A stretch of 64,000 bases of DNA from Oceanicella sp. SM1341 (GTDB lineage: Bacteria; Pseudomonadota; Alphaproteobacteria; Rhodobacterales; Rhodobacteraceae): assembly GCF_003448965.1 (NCBI RefSeq), contig NZ_QRGC01000013.1, positions 1-64,000 on the forward strand, read 5' to 3'. Each line of letters begins with the position of its first letter. Position 1 is the stretch's first letter. Positions 43,283 to 52,625 of this stretch are shown piece by piece. Position numbers and translations under genes: made by a program. The notes beneath the pieces are model-generated. The model had not been told where the DNA came from. It made no database searches and worked only from the letters and a program-made list of their open reading frames with translations.

Positions 43283-44728
43283 TTACTCCTCCCGGAAGGC
43301 CTTGTTGAAGTAATCCATGATCGGCTTGGTGAAATAGCTCAGCGCGCTGCGCTCTCCGGTCTGGATATAGGCCTCCACCGGCATGCCGGGGATGAGCTCG
43401 CGCCCCGAGAGCTTCTCGATCTCGCCCTCGTCGGGGCGGATGCGGGCCTCGTAGTAGGAATAGCCGCGCTGCTCGTCGGTGAAGGAATCGGCCGAGACCT
43501 GCAGCACGGTGCCGGTGATCTCCGGCGTCTCGCGCATGTTGAAGGCGGAGAAGCGCAGGATGGCCTGCTGGCCGACATGCACCTCGTCGATGTGGATGGT
43601 CTCGATGCGCGAGGCGATCACCAGCCCGCCATCGGTGGGGATGATGTACATGATCGGGTCGGCGGCGCGGATCACCGAGTGCAGCGCGTGCACGGTGTTG
43701 CCGTAGACGATGCCGTCGAGCGGGGCGCGCACCTCGAGCCGGGAGAGCTTCTCGAGCGAGGAGAGCCGGCGCTCGCGCAGCTCCACCTCGCGGTACTCGA
43801 GGTCGCGCATCTGGGTGATCGCATCCTCGCGCGCGGCGTCCTCCACCCGCAGCACCTCGATCTCGATCTCGGCGATGCGGCCCTTGGCCTGGGCGATGGT
43901 GGTGATCAGCTCGCCCACCTCGCCCTTCAGCCGCGCCTCCTCGCGCTGCAGCGCGAGCACGCGGCTGGCCTGGGTGAGACCCTTCTGCTGCAGGGTGATC
44001 TGGTCCTGCAGCTCCTTCTGGATGAGGGAGAGCTGGATCTTCAGCGCCTCGAGCTGGGCCTCGCCCCCGGTCACCTGCTGGCCGGTCTGGGCCTTGCGCT
44101 CCTGCAGGGCGGAGATCTGCTTCTCACGCGTGTCGCGCCGGGCCTCGAACAGCGCCTGCTGGCCGTCCATCAGCTTCTGCACGTCGGGGCGGGCGGCGGC
44201 GAGCTCGATCAGCTCGTCCGACCAGGTGATGGTCTGCGCCTCGTCGCGCTCGGCGGCGAGCCGACCGGTGCGGGCCCAGATCTCGAAGAGCTGACCCTCG
44301 ACGATGTTGAGCTCGGAGCGCAGCAGCGTGTCGTCGAGCCGCAGCAGCACCTGACCTGCCTCCACCCGGGCGCCGTCGCGCACCAGGATCTCGCCGACCA
44401 CGCCGCCGTCCGGATGCTGGACGACCTGGCGCTCGGCCTCCACCTGCAGCGCGCCGGAGGCGATCACCGCGCCGGAGATCGAGGCCATCGCGCCCCAGAC
44501 CCCGAAGCCGAACACCAGCACGAAGAGCGCGACGAGGCCGATGGCGAGCGGGCGCGCCGCACTCCAGCTCCGGGCGGGCGGGCGCGGGGCGGGGCGCTGC
44601 GGCGCGCGCGGCGGCATGCGCGTGCCGCCGCCACCGCCGCCACCGGGGGTGGGGGCGGTGCCGAGGGGCTGGGCCGGCGCCTGGCCGGGCTTGCGGGGGG
44701 CGGGGGGAATGGGCGTGGGCTCGCTCAT
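43283..44728 (-). CDS. Type I secretion periplasmic adaptor (HlyD/PrtE family)
   Basis: A 481-residue membrane-fusion protein linking the inner-membrane ABC exporter to an outer-membrane TolC-like channel. A proline/glycine-rich cytosolic head (~1-55) leads to one membrane helix (PLAIGLVALFVLVFGFGVWG). The barrel start is ALQVEAERQVVQHPDGGVVG, a long coiled coil spans ~150-330, and the tail LIPGMPVEAYIQTGERSALS is the HlyD signature. The ATG shares bases with the ABC stop (ATGA). No TolC homologue is in the window. Confidence 0.94.
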   Translation of the reverse strand: MSEPTPIPPAPRKPGQAPAQPLGTAPTPGGGGGGGTRMPPRAPQRPAPRPPARSWSAARPLAIGLVALFVLVFGFGVWGAMASISGAVIASGALQVEAERQVVQHPDGGVVGEILVRDGARVEAGQVLLRLDDTLLRSELNIVEGQLFEIWARTGRLAAERDEAQTITWSDELIELAAARPDVQKLMDGQQALFEARRDTREKQISALQERKAQTGQQVTGGEAQLEALKIQLSLIQKELQDQITLQQKGLTQASRVLALQREEARLKGEVGELITTIAQAKGRIAEIEIEVLRVEDAAREDAITQMRDLEYREVELRERRLSSLEKLSRLEVRAPLDGIVYGNTVHALHSVIRAADPIMYIIPTDGGLVIASRIETIHIDEVHVGQQAILRFSAFNMRETPEITGTVLQVSADSFTDEQRGYSYYEARIRPDEGEIEKLSGRELIPGMPVEAYIQTGERSALSYFTKPIMDYFNKAFREE

Positions 44729-46491
44729 GACGTCTGCTCCGCTCCGACGGGCTTGGGCCGCGAATCGGCGCCGATGGCGCCCGCGACCTGGTTGAAGTTG
44801 CGCAGGTGCTCGCGCAGCACCTCGTCGCGCGGGCCGAAGGCCTTGCGCATGCCGCCGTCGAGCAGCAGCAGCGTGTCGCACATGGCGATGGCGGCGGGCC
44901 GGTGGGCCATGATGATCACGGCGCGGCCCTCGTTCTTCATGGTCTGGATTGCGCGGTTCAGCGCGTCCGACCCCACCGAGTCGAGGTTGGAGTTCGGCTC
45001 GTCGAGGATGAGGATCACCGGGTCGCCGTAGAGCGCGCGGGCGAGGCCGAGGCGCTGGCGCTGGCCGCCCGAGAGCCGCGAGCCGCCCGAGGCGATGCGG
45101 GTGTCATAGCCTTCCGGCAGCTTGAGGATCATCTCGTGGGCGCCGGCCTTGCGCGCTGCCTCCACCACCTTCTGCGGATCGGGGGTGAGGGAGAGGCGGG
45201 CGATGTTTTCCGCCACCGTGGCGTCGAACAGCGCCACGTCCTGGGGCAGGTAGCCGATGTGCTGGCCGAGCGCCTCGTTCGAATAATGCTCCAGCGCGGC
45301 ACCGTCGAGCCGCACGGTGCCAGAGGCAGGGCGCCAGATGCCGGTGATCACGCGCGCGAGGGTGGACTTGCCCGAGCCCGAGGGCCCGATCACGCCCATC
45401 GCCTGGCCGGGCTCGATGCGGAAGGAGACCATGCGCAGGGTCGCCACCTTCTCGCCGGGCGGCACCACGGTGATCTGCTCGCCGGACATCAGCGCGCGGG
45501 GGCGGGGCAACTCGGTGCGCTCCGGCTCCTCGGGGGTCTTTTCCAGCAGGTCGGCGAGCTGGCTCCAGCCCTGGCGGGCGCGCTGGATCACCGACCATTG
45601 CGCGATCGACTGCTCGATGGGCGCGAGCGCCCGGCCGAGCAGGATCGACCCCGCGATCATCATGCCGCCCGACATCTCGCCCTGCAGCACCAGGAAGGCG
45701 CCGAGCCCGAGCATGAGCGACTGCATGAAGTAGCGGAAGGCCTTGGAAATGTTGGAGATCGTGCCCGAGGTGTCGGAGGCGGCGATGGTGGCTTCCAGCG
45801 AGGCGTCGCGCCGGTCCTTCCAGCGCTGCAGCCCGGCCTCGCGCATGCCCATGCCGTGGACGAGCTCGCTCTCGCGGCGCAGGTTCTCGGCGAAGGCCTC
45901 GCTCTCGGCCGAGGCGGCGTTGGCGGCCATCAGCGGCTTGCGCGACAGGTACTGGTTGAGGAAGGTGAGCGAGACGATGATCACCCCGCCGAGCAGTGCC
46001 GCCACGCCCAGCACCCAGTGGAACAGGAACAGCATGGCGATGAACACCGGGGTCCAGGGAATGTCGAAGGCCGCGAAGGGCGCCGGCGAGGACATCAGCC
46101 GCTGCACCGCCTCGAGGTCGCGCAGCCCGCTCGCCGGCTTGGTGCGCTCGTTGGGCGAGATGGAGCGGCGCAACACCGCCTCGAACACCCGCCGGTCGAG
46201 CCGGGTCTGGAACTTCGCGCCGATGCGCGCCAGCACCCGGGCCCGCGCATAGTCGAGCGCGGCGGAGAGGGCGTAGAGCATCACGATGAGCACGGTGAGG
46301 GCCATCAGCGTGGCCTCGGAGCGGCTGGTGAGCACGCGGTCATAGACCTGGAGCATGTACAGCGGCCCGGTGAGCATCAGCAGGTTCACGAAGAAGCTGA
46401 ACACGCCGATGGCGATGAAAAGCCGCTTGCTGCCGGACAGGGCGTCCCTCAGCTCGGCCCGCCCGTCCTTGAATTTCCTGACCGTCGCCAC
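44725..46491 (-). CDS. Type I secretion permease/ATPase (PrtD family)
   Basis: A 588-residue exporter of the PrtD/RTX-protease type, without the C39 peptidase-like domain of HlyB. Membrane part: FIAIGVFSFFVNLLMLTGPL, YMLQVYDRVLTSRSEATLMA. ATPase part: GPSGSGKSTLARVITGIWRP, IGYLPQDVALFDATVAENIA, LSGGQRQRLGLARALYGDPV, ILDEPNSNLDSVGSDAL. The start is GTG 46491 with GGGGAGG 8 bases upstream. It is followed by the HlyD partner. The RTX protein at 0.1-2.1 kb is a plausible client. Confidence 0.95.
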   Translation of the reverse strand: MATVRKFKDGRAELRDALSGSKRLFIAIGVFSFFVNLLMLTGPLYMLQVYDRVLTSRSEATLMALTVLIVMLYALSAALDYARARVLARIGAKFQTRLDRRVFEAVLRRSISPNERTKPASGLRDLEAVQRLMSSPAPFAAFDIPWTPVFIAMLFLFHWVLGVAALLGGVIIVSLTFLNQYLSRKPLMAANAASAESEAFAENLRRESELVHGMGMREAGLQRWKDRRDASLEATIAASDTSGTISNISKAFRYFMQSLMLGLGAFLVLQGEMSGGMMIAGSILLGRALAPIEQSIAQWSVIQRARQGWSQLADLLEKTPEEPERTELPRPRALMSGEQITVVPPGEKVATLRMVSFRIEPGQAMGVIGPSGSGKSTLARVITGIWRPASGTVRLDGAALEHYSNEALGQHIGYLPQDVALFDATVAENIARLSLTPDPQKVVEAARKAGAHEMILKLPEGYDTRIASGGSRLSGGQRQRLGLARALYGDPVILILDEPNSNLDSVGSDALNRAIQTMKNEGRAVIIMAHRPAAIAMCDTLLLLDGGMRKAFGPRDEVLREHLRNFNQVAGAIGADSRPKPVGAEQTS

Positions 46492-46568
46492 GCGTATGCC
46501 TCCCCTCGAAATACATCAACCAGTCTGCGGTGGCCGTGCGAGGTGCACGCTTGCGCTGCCTGGGTGGC

Positions 46569-46596
46569 GCTATATCACGCGCCCTCACTATCTCAA
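46569..46596 (-). promoter_or_regulatory. Candidate promoter of the type I secretion operon
   Basis: On the minus strand TTGAGA (46596-46591) and TATAGC (46574-46569) are 16 bases apart. The leader to the GTG would be about 70 bases. Confidence 0.5.
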
Positions 46597-46749
46597 ATCA
46601 CCTGTCGGGCTCGTATGACGAATGTCACACTCCACCGGTTAACCGTCCGCCAATATGCCACTTCCATGCTCGGAATGCGGAGGAAAATCTTCCCGCCCCT
46701 GCCGTCCTCGTCCGCGGAGATAAAAAACACGTGCGACAGCGCAACTATT

Positions 46750-46778
46750 TTGACGCCACCGCCTGCTTGTCCTATGGT
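46750..46778 (+). promoter_or_regulatory. Candidate promoter of mlaA-mlaC
   Basis: TTGACG (46750-46755) and TATGGT (46773-46778) are separated by exactly 17 bases. The transcription start would be about 35 bases before the mlaA ATG. Confidence 0.65.
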
Positions 46779-46820
46779 TCCCCACGATCGAGGCCGGAGC
46801 GGCCCTAACCGAGGCTCAAG

Positions 46821-47585
46821 ATGAAGAATTTGTTTTGTTTTTTGCGGGCGCGAACGCCTTGTTTCGCGGCTGTTGCCACGATTGTTCTGGCTGGCTGCGC
46901 CGACACGGAGGCGACTCAGCAGGCGGGGCTGATCGCCGACCCCTACGAATCGACGAATCGCGACATCCACGAATTCAACAAGGGGATGGATCGCTACATC
47001 CTGCGCCCGGTTTCCCAGGCCTACGAGACGGTGACCCCCGACCTGGTGCGATTCCTGGTGGCGAACGAGGCCAACCACCTGCAGCTGCCGGTGGACGCGG
47101 CCAACCATCTCATGCAGGGCGACATCGAGGCGGCGGGCATCGCCGCCGGCCGTTTCGGCTTCAACACGGTCTTCGGCGCCGCCGGCTTCCTCGACCCCGC
47201 GACGGAGTTCGGCCTGCCGGCAGACCCGACCGATTTCGGCGAGACGCTCTACACCTGGGGCGTGGGCGAGGGCGTGTATCACGAGCTGCCCTTCATCGGC
47301 CCGCGCACCACGCGTGACGCGGTGGGCTGGGGCGTGGACTGGCTCATCGACCCGTCGATCCTGGTGGACAGCACGGCCTTCACCTACGCGGCCCTCGGCC
47401 TCTACGGCGCGCACACGCTCGACCGCCGGGTTCAGAACGCCGAGCTGCTCGATTCACTTCTATATGAAAGCGAGGACTCTTACCTCACGCTCAAAACGTC
47501 CTATGTCCAGCTCCGGCGCCGGCAGCTGGCGGGCGATTCGGGAACGGGTGACGATGCCCTCCCCGACATCTTCGCCGACGATTGA
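46821..47585 (+). CDS. mlaA: MlaA-family outer-membrane lipoprotein
   Basis: A 254-residue lipoprotein (VacJ) that removes phospholipid from the outer leaflet of the outer membrane. The signal peptide ends in the lipobox LAGC (C26), and lipid would attach there. Family blocks are DPYESTNRDIHEFNKGMDRY, GDIEAAGIAAGRFGFNTVFG, ETLYTWGVGEGVYHELPFIG and GWGVDWLIDPSI. mlaC follows after 43 bases. In other bacteria MlaA hands lipid to MlaC and then to the MlaFEDB complex, whose genes are not in this window. Confidence 0.95.
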   Translation: MKNLFCFLRARTPCFAAVATIVLAGCADTEATQQAGLIADPYESTNRDIHEFNKGMDRYILRPVSQAYETVTPDLVRFLVANEANHLQLPVDAANHLMQGDIEAAGIAAGRFGFNTVFGAAGFLDPATEFGLPADPTDFGETLYTWGVGEGVYHELPFIGPRTTRDAVGWGVDWLIDPSILVDSTAFTYAALGLYGAHTLDRRVQNAELLDSLLYESEDSYLTLKTSYVQLRRRQLAGDSGTGDDALPDIFADD

Positions 47586-47628
47586 GCGCGGCGGGCGCCG
47601 TGACATCACAGCAATGGAAAGGGTTTCC

Positions 47629-48261
47629 ATGACCGACCTCCCGCAGATCGCCCCGCTGTCCCGTCGCGGACTGCTCGGCGGCGCGCTCGCCCTCGGTCTC
47701 GTGACCGTGCTGGGCGCTGGCCGGCCGGCCCTGGCAAAGGTCACCGAGGACCAGGCGCGCGACCTGGTCGAGACGGTGGTGGGCAAGCTGCTCGACATCG
47801 CCAACTCCACCAACGACGTGGGCCGGCAGGCCTCCGAGTTCCGCGCCATGCTCGCGCAGTACATGGCGGTGGACGCGGTGGCCCGCTCCACCCTCGGCCC
47901 GCGCTGGCGCGAGCTGAACGCCGAGCAGCAGGCCGCCTACCAGGACGCGTTCCAGGACTATGTGGCGCGCAAGTATGCCCCGCGCTTCAACGAGTTCTCC
48001 CAGACGCGCATGGAGATCGTCCGCACCCAGGACTACGGCGACCGCGGCGTGATCGTCACCAGCCAGGCCACGCTCTCGAACGGCGAGAAGGCGATGGTCG
48101 ACTGGGGCGTGACCGACCGGGGCGGCAGCCTGCAGCTCTCCAACATCGTGGTGGAGGGCATCTCCCTCGTCACCTCCGAGCGCGAGATGATCGGCAGCAT
48201 GCTCGAGAAGCGCGGCAACGATGTCGACCGGCTGATCTCGGACATGAAGTCCGGCGCGTAA
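47629..48261 (+). CDS. mlaC: MlaC-family periplasmic lipid carrier
   Basis: A 210-residue periplasmic protein. The N-terminus has a twin-arginine motif (SRRGLLGGALALG) and ends in RPALA, so export is probably by Tat. The MlaC/ttg2D domain follows: KVTEDQARDLVETVVGKLLD, TLGPRWRELNAEQQAAYQDA, VARKYAPRFNEFSQTRMEIV, and MVDWGVTDRGGSLQLSNIVV. Two ATGs are in frame; I take 47629 (MTDLPQ) because GGAAAGGG lies just upstream, with 47614 as alternative. Confidence 0.93.
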   Translation: MTDLPQIAPLSRRGLLGGALALGLVTVLGAGRPALAKVTEDQARDLVETVVGKLLDIANSTNDVGRQASEFRAMLAQYMAVDAVARSTLGPRWRELNAEQQAAYQDAFQDYVARKYAPRFNEFSQTRMEIVRTQDYGDRGVIVTSQATLSNGEKAMVDWGVTDRGGSLQLSNIVVEGISLVTSEREMIGSMLEKRGNDVDRLISDMKSGA

Positions 48262-48273
48262 GCCACTGAAAAC

Positions 48274-48299
48274 CCCCGGAGCGGCTTGCCGCTTCGGGG
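48274..48299. terminator. Hairpin between convergent mlaC and flavoprotein genes
   Basis: ccccggagcgg-cttg-ccgcttcgggg gives an 11-bp stem with one G-U pair, 12 bases after the mlaC stop and 9 before the convergent stop. The U-tract is missing, so it may serve both strands as a weak or factor-assisted terminator. Confidence 0.65.
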
Positions 48300-48308
48300 C
48301 TCTCCCGC

Positions 48309-49493
48309 TCAGGCCCGCCGCGCCGCTTCCTCGCCTGCGAGGCCGCCCGTGGCCAGGCAGGCGGTGAGCAGGTAGCCCCCGGTGGGCGCCTCCCAGTCCA
48401 GCATCTCCCCCGCACAGAACACGCCCGGATGCGCCCGCAGCATCAGGGTTTCGTCGAGCGCCTCCCAGCGCACACCCCCCGCCGAGGAGATCGCCTCGGC
48501 GATGGGCCGCGGCCGCTCGAGGCGCAGCGGCAGGGCGCGGATGCGCGCGGCGAGCGCGCGCGGCGCCTCCGGCAGCGGCCCCGCCTCGCGCAGCAGCGCG
48601 AGGGCGACGGGCGAGAGGCCGGTCGCCTTGCGCAGGTGGTTCGACAGGCTCGCCTTGCCGCGCGGCCGGGCGAGGGCGGCGGCCAGCGCCTCCGTCTCGC
48701 GGTCGGGGGCGAGGTCGAGGGTGAGGGTCACGCCGTCGGGCCCGCAGGCGTCGCGCAGGGCGGCGGAGAGGGCGTAGACCGCGCTGCCCTCGATGCCGGT
48801 GCGGCTCACCACGAACTCGCCGCGGATCCGCGTCTCGCCGAAGCTCAGCGCCACCGGCTTCACCGGCGCGCCGAAATGCCGCTCCATGTGGGGGCTCCAG
48901 GCCACGTCGAAGCCCATGTTGGCCGGGCGGAAGGCGCGCACGGGCACGCCCGCTTCCTGCAGCGCCGGCACCCAGCCGGCGTCCGAGCCCAGCCGCGGCC
49001 AGCTCGCGCCGCCGAAGGCCAGCACCGAGACGCGGGGGCGGATCCGCGTGCCGTCGGCGAACACATGCGCCCCGTCCTCGAGCCCGCACCAGCGCATCCG
49101 GCTGCGCAGCTCCACGCCGGAGGCGGCGAGCCGGGCGAGCCAGGCGCGCAGCAGCGGGCTCGCCTTCATCGCCACCGGGTAGACCCGGCGGCTGGAGCCG
49201 GTGAACATCTCCTGGCCCAGCCCCTCGGCCCAAGCACGCACCTCGGCGGGGCCGAAGGCGGCGAGGGCGCGCCCGAGCGCCTCCGCCCCGGGCGCGCCGG
49301 CGCCGCAGCGCGCGGCAAAGCTCCCCGCGTCCTCCTCGCGCGTGAGGTTGAGCCCGGATTTGCCGGCCATCAGCAGCTTGCGCGCGGGCGAGGGATTGGC
49401 CTCGGCCACCAGCACGCGCAGCCCCGCGGCGGCCAGCCGTTCGGCGGCCATCAGCCCGGCCGGGCCGGCGCCTGCCACGAGCGCGTCGGTCAT
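48309..49493 (-). CDS. FAD-dependent flavoprotein (TIGR03862-type, HI0933-like)
   Basis: A 394-residue flavoprotein. The FAD site is ALVAGAGPAGLMAAERLAAA with VLVAEANPSPARKLLMAGKS, the typical lysine-rich GKSGLNLT block of this group, and the late ALDETLMLRAHPGVFCAGEM with DWEAPTGGYLLTACLATGG closing the FAD domain. The reaction is unknown for the family. The ATG at 49493 is preferred over an upstream GTG because GAGAGGA lies 5 bases before it. It is convergent with mlaC. Confidence 0.92.
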   Translation of the reverse strand: MTDALVAGAGPAGLMAAERLAAAGLRVLVAEANPSPARKLLMAGKSGLNLTREEDAGSFAARCGAGAPGAEALGRALAAFGPAEVRAWAEGLGQEMFTGSSRRVYPVAMKASPLLRAWLARLAASGVELRSRMRWCGLEDGAHVFADGTRIRPRVSVLAFGGASWPRLGSDAGWVPALQEAGVPVRAFRPANMGFDVAWSPHMERHFGAPVKPVALSFGETRIRGEFVVSRTGIEGSAVYALSAALRDACGPDGVTLTLDLAPDRETEALAAALARPRGKASLSNHLRKATGLSPVALALLREAGPLPEAPRALAARIRALPLRLERPRPIAEAISSAGGVRWEALDETLMLRAHPGVFCAGEMLDWEAPTGGYLLTACLATGGLAGEEAARRA

Positions 49494-49659
49494 CTGGTCC
49501 TCTCTCCCGATCACGGGCGTTCACGGATGCAGGGGGGCGGGGCGCCGGGGCCCGTCGCGGGCAAGGGCCGGATTGCCCCCGGCGCGGCACCTGTGTAACA
49601 AATTCCCCCGGCGTGACCAGAGGGCGCGCGCCGCGACGAAAGGCTGGAAAGGATCCCAT

Positions 49660-51237
49660 ATGAGCAGTGACAACGACCCCGCCGGCGGCCAGAGCGGCTC
49701 CTCCGAGGGCGGGATCGGCCTCAACAAGGTGATCATCGGCTTCCTCGTCGTGCTCGGGGTGGGCACCGCCGCCTGGGCGGGCGGCTGGTTCTACTTCCGC
49801 GGCAACGTGCGCGACATGCTCGACGCCGAGGAAGAGCGCATCGCCACCGCCGGCGGCACCGTGACCTACGAGAGCCGCATCATCGGCGGCTTCCCGCTGT
49901 CCTACGAGGTGGAATACGCCAAGCCGGTGATCTCGCTGCCCGGCGGCGAGGTGGAGATCACCGCGCCCTGGATGCGCGGCACCGCCACCGCCTTCGACAC
50001 CGGCGCGGTCGAGCTCGCCTTCCCCGAGGAGATGACCATTTCCGTCACCCCCGCGGGCGCGAGCGACGCGATCGACTTCGCCGTCACCTCCACGGGGCTG
50101 ACCTCCGTGGCGCGCCTCGCGACCGACGGCGGCACCGAGCACACCATCACAGCCTCCTCGCTGGAGATCGCCCAGCAGACCCCGGCGGAGATCCGCGACG
50201 GGCTGATGCAGGCCGAGGATTTCCAGCTCGACGCCTCCGTCTCCGCCGACCAGACCAACGTGAGTGGCAAGATCGCCGCGTCCACGATGAACATCGCCTA
50301 CGCGGTCGAGCCGGGCCTGATGGCCGAGCTGGTGCCCGGGCAGAGCAGCGCCGGCGCCGGCAGCTCGCAGACCCGCTCCAGCACCGAGGCCTTCAAGGCC
50401 GATTTCGCCGTCGACATGCCTGAGGAGGAGACGCTGGCCAGCTTCATGCGCGGCTCCAGCAGCCTGTCGCTGAGCGTGTCGATGGACAGCTCCGTGAGCG
50501 AGGGCACCTCCGCCACGCTGCTCGGCCCGGTGGGCTTCAACGTCGAGGCCGGCCCCTCCGCCTCGCTCTACTCGGTCGAGGACGGGGTGGCCGAGGTCAA
50601 CGGCCGCGTCTCCGACTTCACCTACGACCTCGACTTCAGCGAGACGAATTTCGGCACCGAGAGCGCCGGGTTCACCGGCAAGGGCATCGAGGCGCGCATC
50701 GCCGTGCCGCTGGCGATGCGGGAGGAGGCGCAGGAATTCTCCATCGGCCTGCAGTTCTCCGACCTCGAGCTCGACGACGCGCTGTGGCAGATGATCGACC
50801 CCGACGACGTGCTGCCGCGCGACCCCGCCGAGCTCGCCTTCGACCTCTCCGGCATGGGCCGCTGGACCCAGGAGCCCGCCACCTTCGCCGCCACCCCGCC
50901 GGAGCCGGGCAGCACGCCGCTGCAGCTCGAGACGCTGTCTCTCGGCATGTTCGACCTGAAGCTCGCGGGCGCTGCCCTCTCGGCCAAGGGTTCGGCCACC
51001 ATGGATTATTCCCAGCCCTCGCCCTTCCCGGAGGGTTCGGTCGCGGTCACCCTCACCGGGTTCGACGACCTCACCGGCCGGCTGGGCGAGATCGGGCTGC
51101 TCTCGCCGCAGGAGCTGGCGCTGGTGCGCGGCCTCGCCTCGGCCTACACCCAGCCGGGTACCGAGCCGGACACGCTGGAATCGAGCATCGAGATGCGCGG
51201 CGGGGCCGTGCTCATCAACGGGCTGCCGCTGCAATGA
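49660..51237 (+). CDS. DUF2125-family membrane-anchored protein
   Basis: A 525-residue alphaproteobacterial protein with one N-terminal membrane helix (KVIIGFLVVLGVGTAAWAGG, ~23-42) and a long beta-rich extracytoplasmic body (GGTVTYESRIIGGFPLSYEV, LPGGEVEITAPWMRGTATAF). The repeated domain layout recalls lipid-transport AsmA-like folds, but the function is not established. AAAGGA is 6 bases before the ATG. Its TGA overlaps the glycerate kinase ATG, so the two are coupled. Confidence 0.88.
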   Translation: MSSDNDPAGGQSGSSEGGIGLNKVIIGFLVVLGVGTAAWAGGWFYFRGNVRDMLDAEEERIATAGGTVTYESRIIGGFPLSYEVEYAKPVISLPGGEVEITAPWMRGTATAFDTGAVELAFPEEMTISVTPAGASDAIDFAVTSTGLTSVARLATDGGTEHTITASSLEIAQQTPAEIRDGLMQAEDFQLDASVSADQTNVSGKIAASTMNIAYAVEPGLMAELVPGQSSAGAGSSQTRSSTEAFKADFAVDMPEEETLASFMRGSSSLSLSVSMDSSVSEGTSATLLGPVGFNVEAGPSASLYSVEDGVAEVNGRVSDFTYDLDFSETNFGTESAGFTGKGIEARIAVPLAMREEAQEFSIGLQFSDLELDDALWQMIDPDDVLPRDPAELAFDLSGMGRWTQEPATFAATPPEPGSTPLQLETLSLGMFDLKLAGAALSAKGSATMDYSQPSPFPEGSVAVTLTGFDDLTGRLGEIGLLSPQELALVRGLASAYTQPGTEPDTLESSIEMRGGAVLINGLPLQ

Positions 51238-52496
51238 GCGCCGAGACCGATTTCCTGCGCCGCCTCTTCGATGCGGCGGTCGACGCCGCGCGCCCGGCGC
51301 GCATCGTGGCCGATCACCTGCCCGCAGCCCCCGCAGGCCGGGTGGTGGTGATCGGCGCCGGCAAGGCCTCCGCCGCGATGGCGGCCGAGCTGGAGCGCCG
51401 CTGGCCGGGCCCGCTGGAGGGGCTGGTCATCACCCGCTACGGCCACGAGGAGCCCTGCGCGCGCATCGAGATCGCCTCCGCCTCGCACCCGGTGCCGGAC
51501 GAGGCCGGGGCGGCGGCGGCGGCGCGCACGCTGGAGCTGGTCTCCGGCCTCACCGAGGACGACCTGGTGATCGCGCTGATCTCCGGCGGCGGCTCGGCGC
51601 TGATGCCGCTGCCCGCCCCGGGCCTCACGCTCGCCGACAAGCAGGCGGTGAACCGCGCGCTGCTCGCCTCCGGCGCCTCGATCGACGAGATGAACTGCCT
51701 GCGCCGGCATCTCTCGGCCATCAAGGGCGGCCGGCTTGCCGCCGCCGCCTTCCCGGCCCGGATGGTGACGCTGATGATCTCCGACGTGCCGGGGGACGAC
51801 CCGATCAACATCGCCTCCGGCCCCACGGTGGCCGACCCGACCACGCTCGCCGATGCCCGCGCCATCGTGGCGAAATACGGGCTGGAGCTGGCGCCGCAGG
51901 TGGCCGCGGCGCTGGAGGATCCCGCGAACGAGAGCGTGAAGCCCGGAGACCCGCGCCTCGCCCGGGCCGAGGCGCATGTGGTGGCCGCCCCCATGGCCTC
52001 GCTCGAGGCCGCGGCGGAGCTCGCCCGGGCGGAAGGCTACCTGCCCGAGATCCTCGGGGACGATCTCGAGGGCGAGGCCCGCGAGATGGGCCGCGCCATG
52101 GCCCGCCAGGCGCTGGCGCTGAAGGCCGCGGGCCGCGCGGGCCTGCTGATCTCCGGCGGCGAGACCACGGTGACCCTGCCCAAGGACGGCCGCGAGATCG
52201 GCGCCGGCGGGCGCAACGTCGACTTCCTGCTCGGCCTCGCCGAGGTGCTCGACGGCGCGCCGGGCATCCACGCGCTGGCGGCCGACACCGACGGTGTCGA
52301 CGGCGCCACCGAAGTGGCCGGCGCGGTGATCGGGCCCGACACCGTGGCGCGCGCCGCCGCGGCGGGCTACCCGCTCGCCCGCGCGCTGGAGCGCTTCGAC
52401 GGCCACGGCTATTTCGAGGCCGCCGGCGCCCAGGTGGTCACCGGCCCGACACGCACCAACGTGAACGATTTCCGCGCCATCCTGATCGCGCCCTGA
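51234..52496 (+). CDS. Glycerate 2-kinase (GckA/TtuD family)
   Basis: A 420-residue MOFRL-type glycerate kinase, formerly annotated hydroxypyruvate reductase. It phosphorylates D-glycerate to 2-phosphoglycerate, feeding serine-cycle or photorespiratory carbon into glycolysis. Blocks: RVVVIGAGKASAAMAAELER, LISGGGSALMPLPAPGLTLA, CLRRHLSAIKGGRLAAAAFP, LMISDVPGDDPINIASGPTV, LLISGGETTVTLPKDGREIG and the terminal GPTRTNVNDFRAILI. It starts inside the DUF2125 stop. Confidence 0.94.
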   Translation: MSAETDFLRRLFDAAVDAARPARIVADHLPAAPAGRVVVIGAGKASAAMAAELERRWPGPLEGLVITRYGHEEPCARIEIASASHPVPDEAGAAAAARTLELVSGLTEDDLVIALISGGGSALMPLPAPGLTLADKQAVNRALLASGASIDEMNCLRRHLSAIKGGRLAAAAFPARMVTLMISDVPGDDPINIASGPTVADPTTLADARAIVAKYGLELAPQVAAALEDPANESVKPGDPRLARAEAHVVAAPMASLEAAAELARAEGYLPEILGDDLEGEAREMGRAMARQALALKAAGRAGLLISGGETTVTLPKDGREIGAGGRNVDFLLGLAEVLDGAPGIHALAADTDGVDGATEVAGAVIGPDTVARAAAAGYPLARALERFDGHGYFEAAGAQVVTGPTRTNVNDFRAILIAP

Positions 52497-52625
52497 GGGG
52501 CTCGCCACCCGCGTCGCGCCCTCCCCGGGGGTGCGGCGCATGCGCCGCAGCATGAGCGGCTGGACGCCGGGCCGCCGCCTGGACTAGGCTGGCCCCGCAC
52601 CCCCCATCGAAAGGCGCGCGCGACA

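Larger units (their letters stand above)
46492..46820. other. Divergent regulatory gap between the type I secretion pair and mlaA
   Basis: About 330 bases with lower GC. It holds one promoter candidate for each direction, listed separately. No reading frame with a ribosome site is visible between them. Confidence 0.6.

Noticed and set aside
49201..49659. Plus-strand extension of the DUF2125 frame
   Set aside because: It runs antisense over the flavoprotein gene and lacks similarity; the ATG at 49660 precedes the membrane helix and has a ribosome site.
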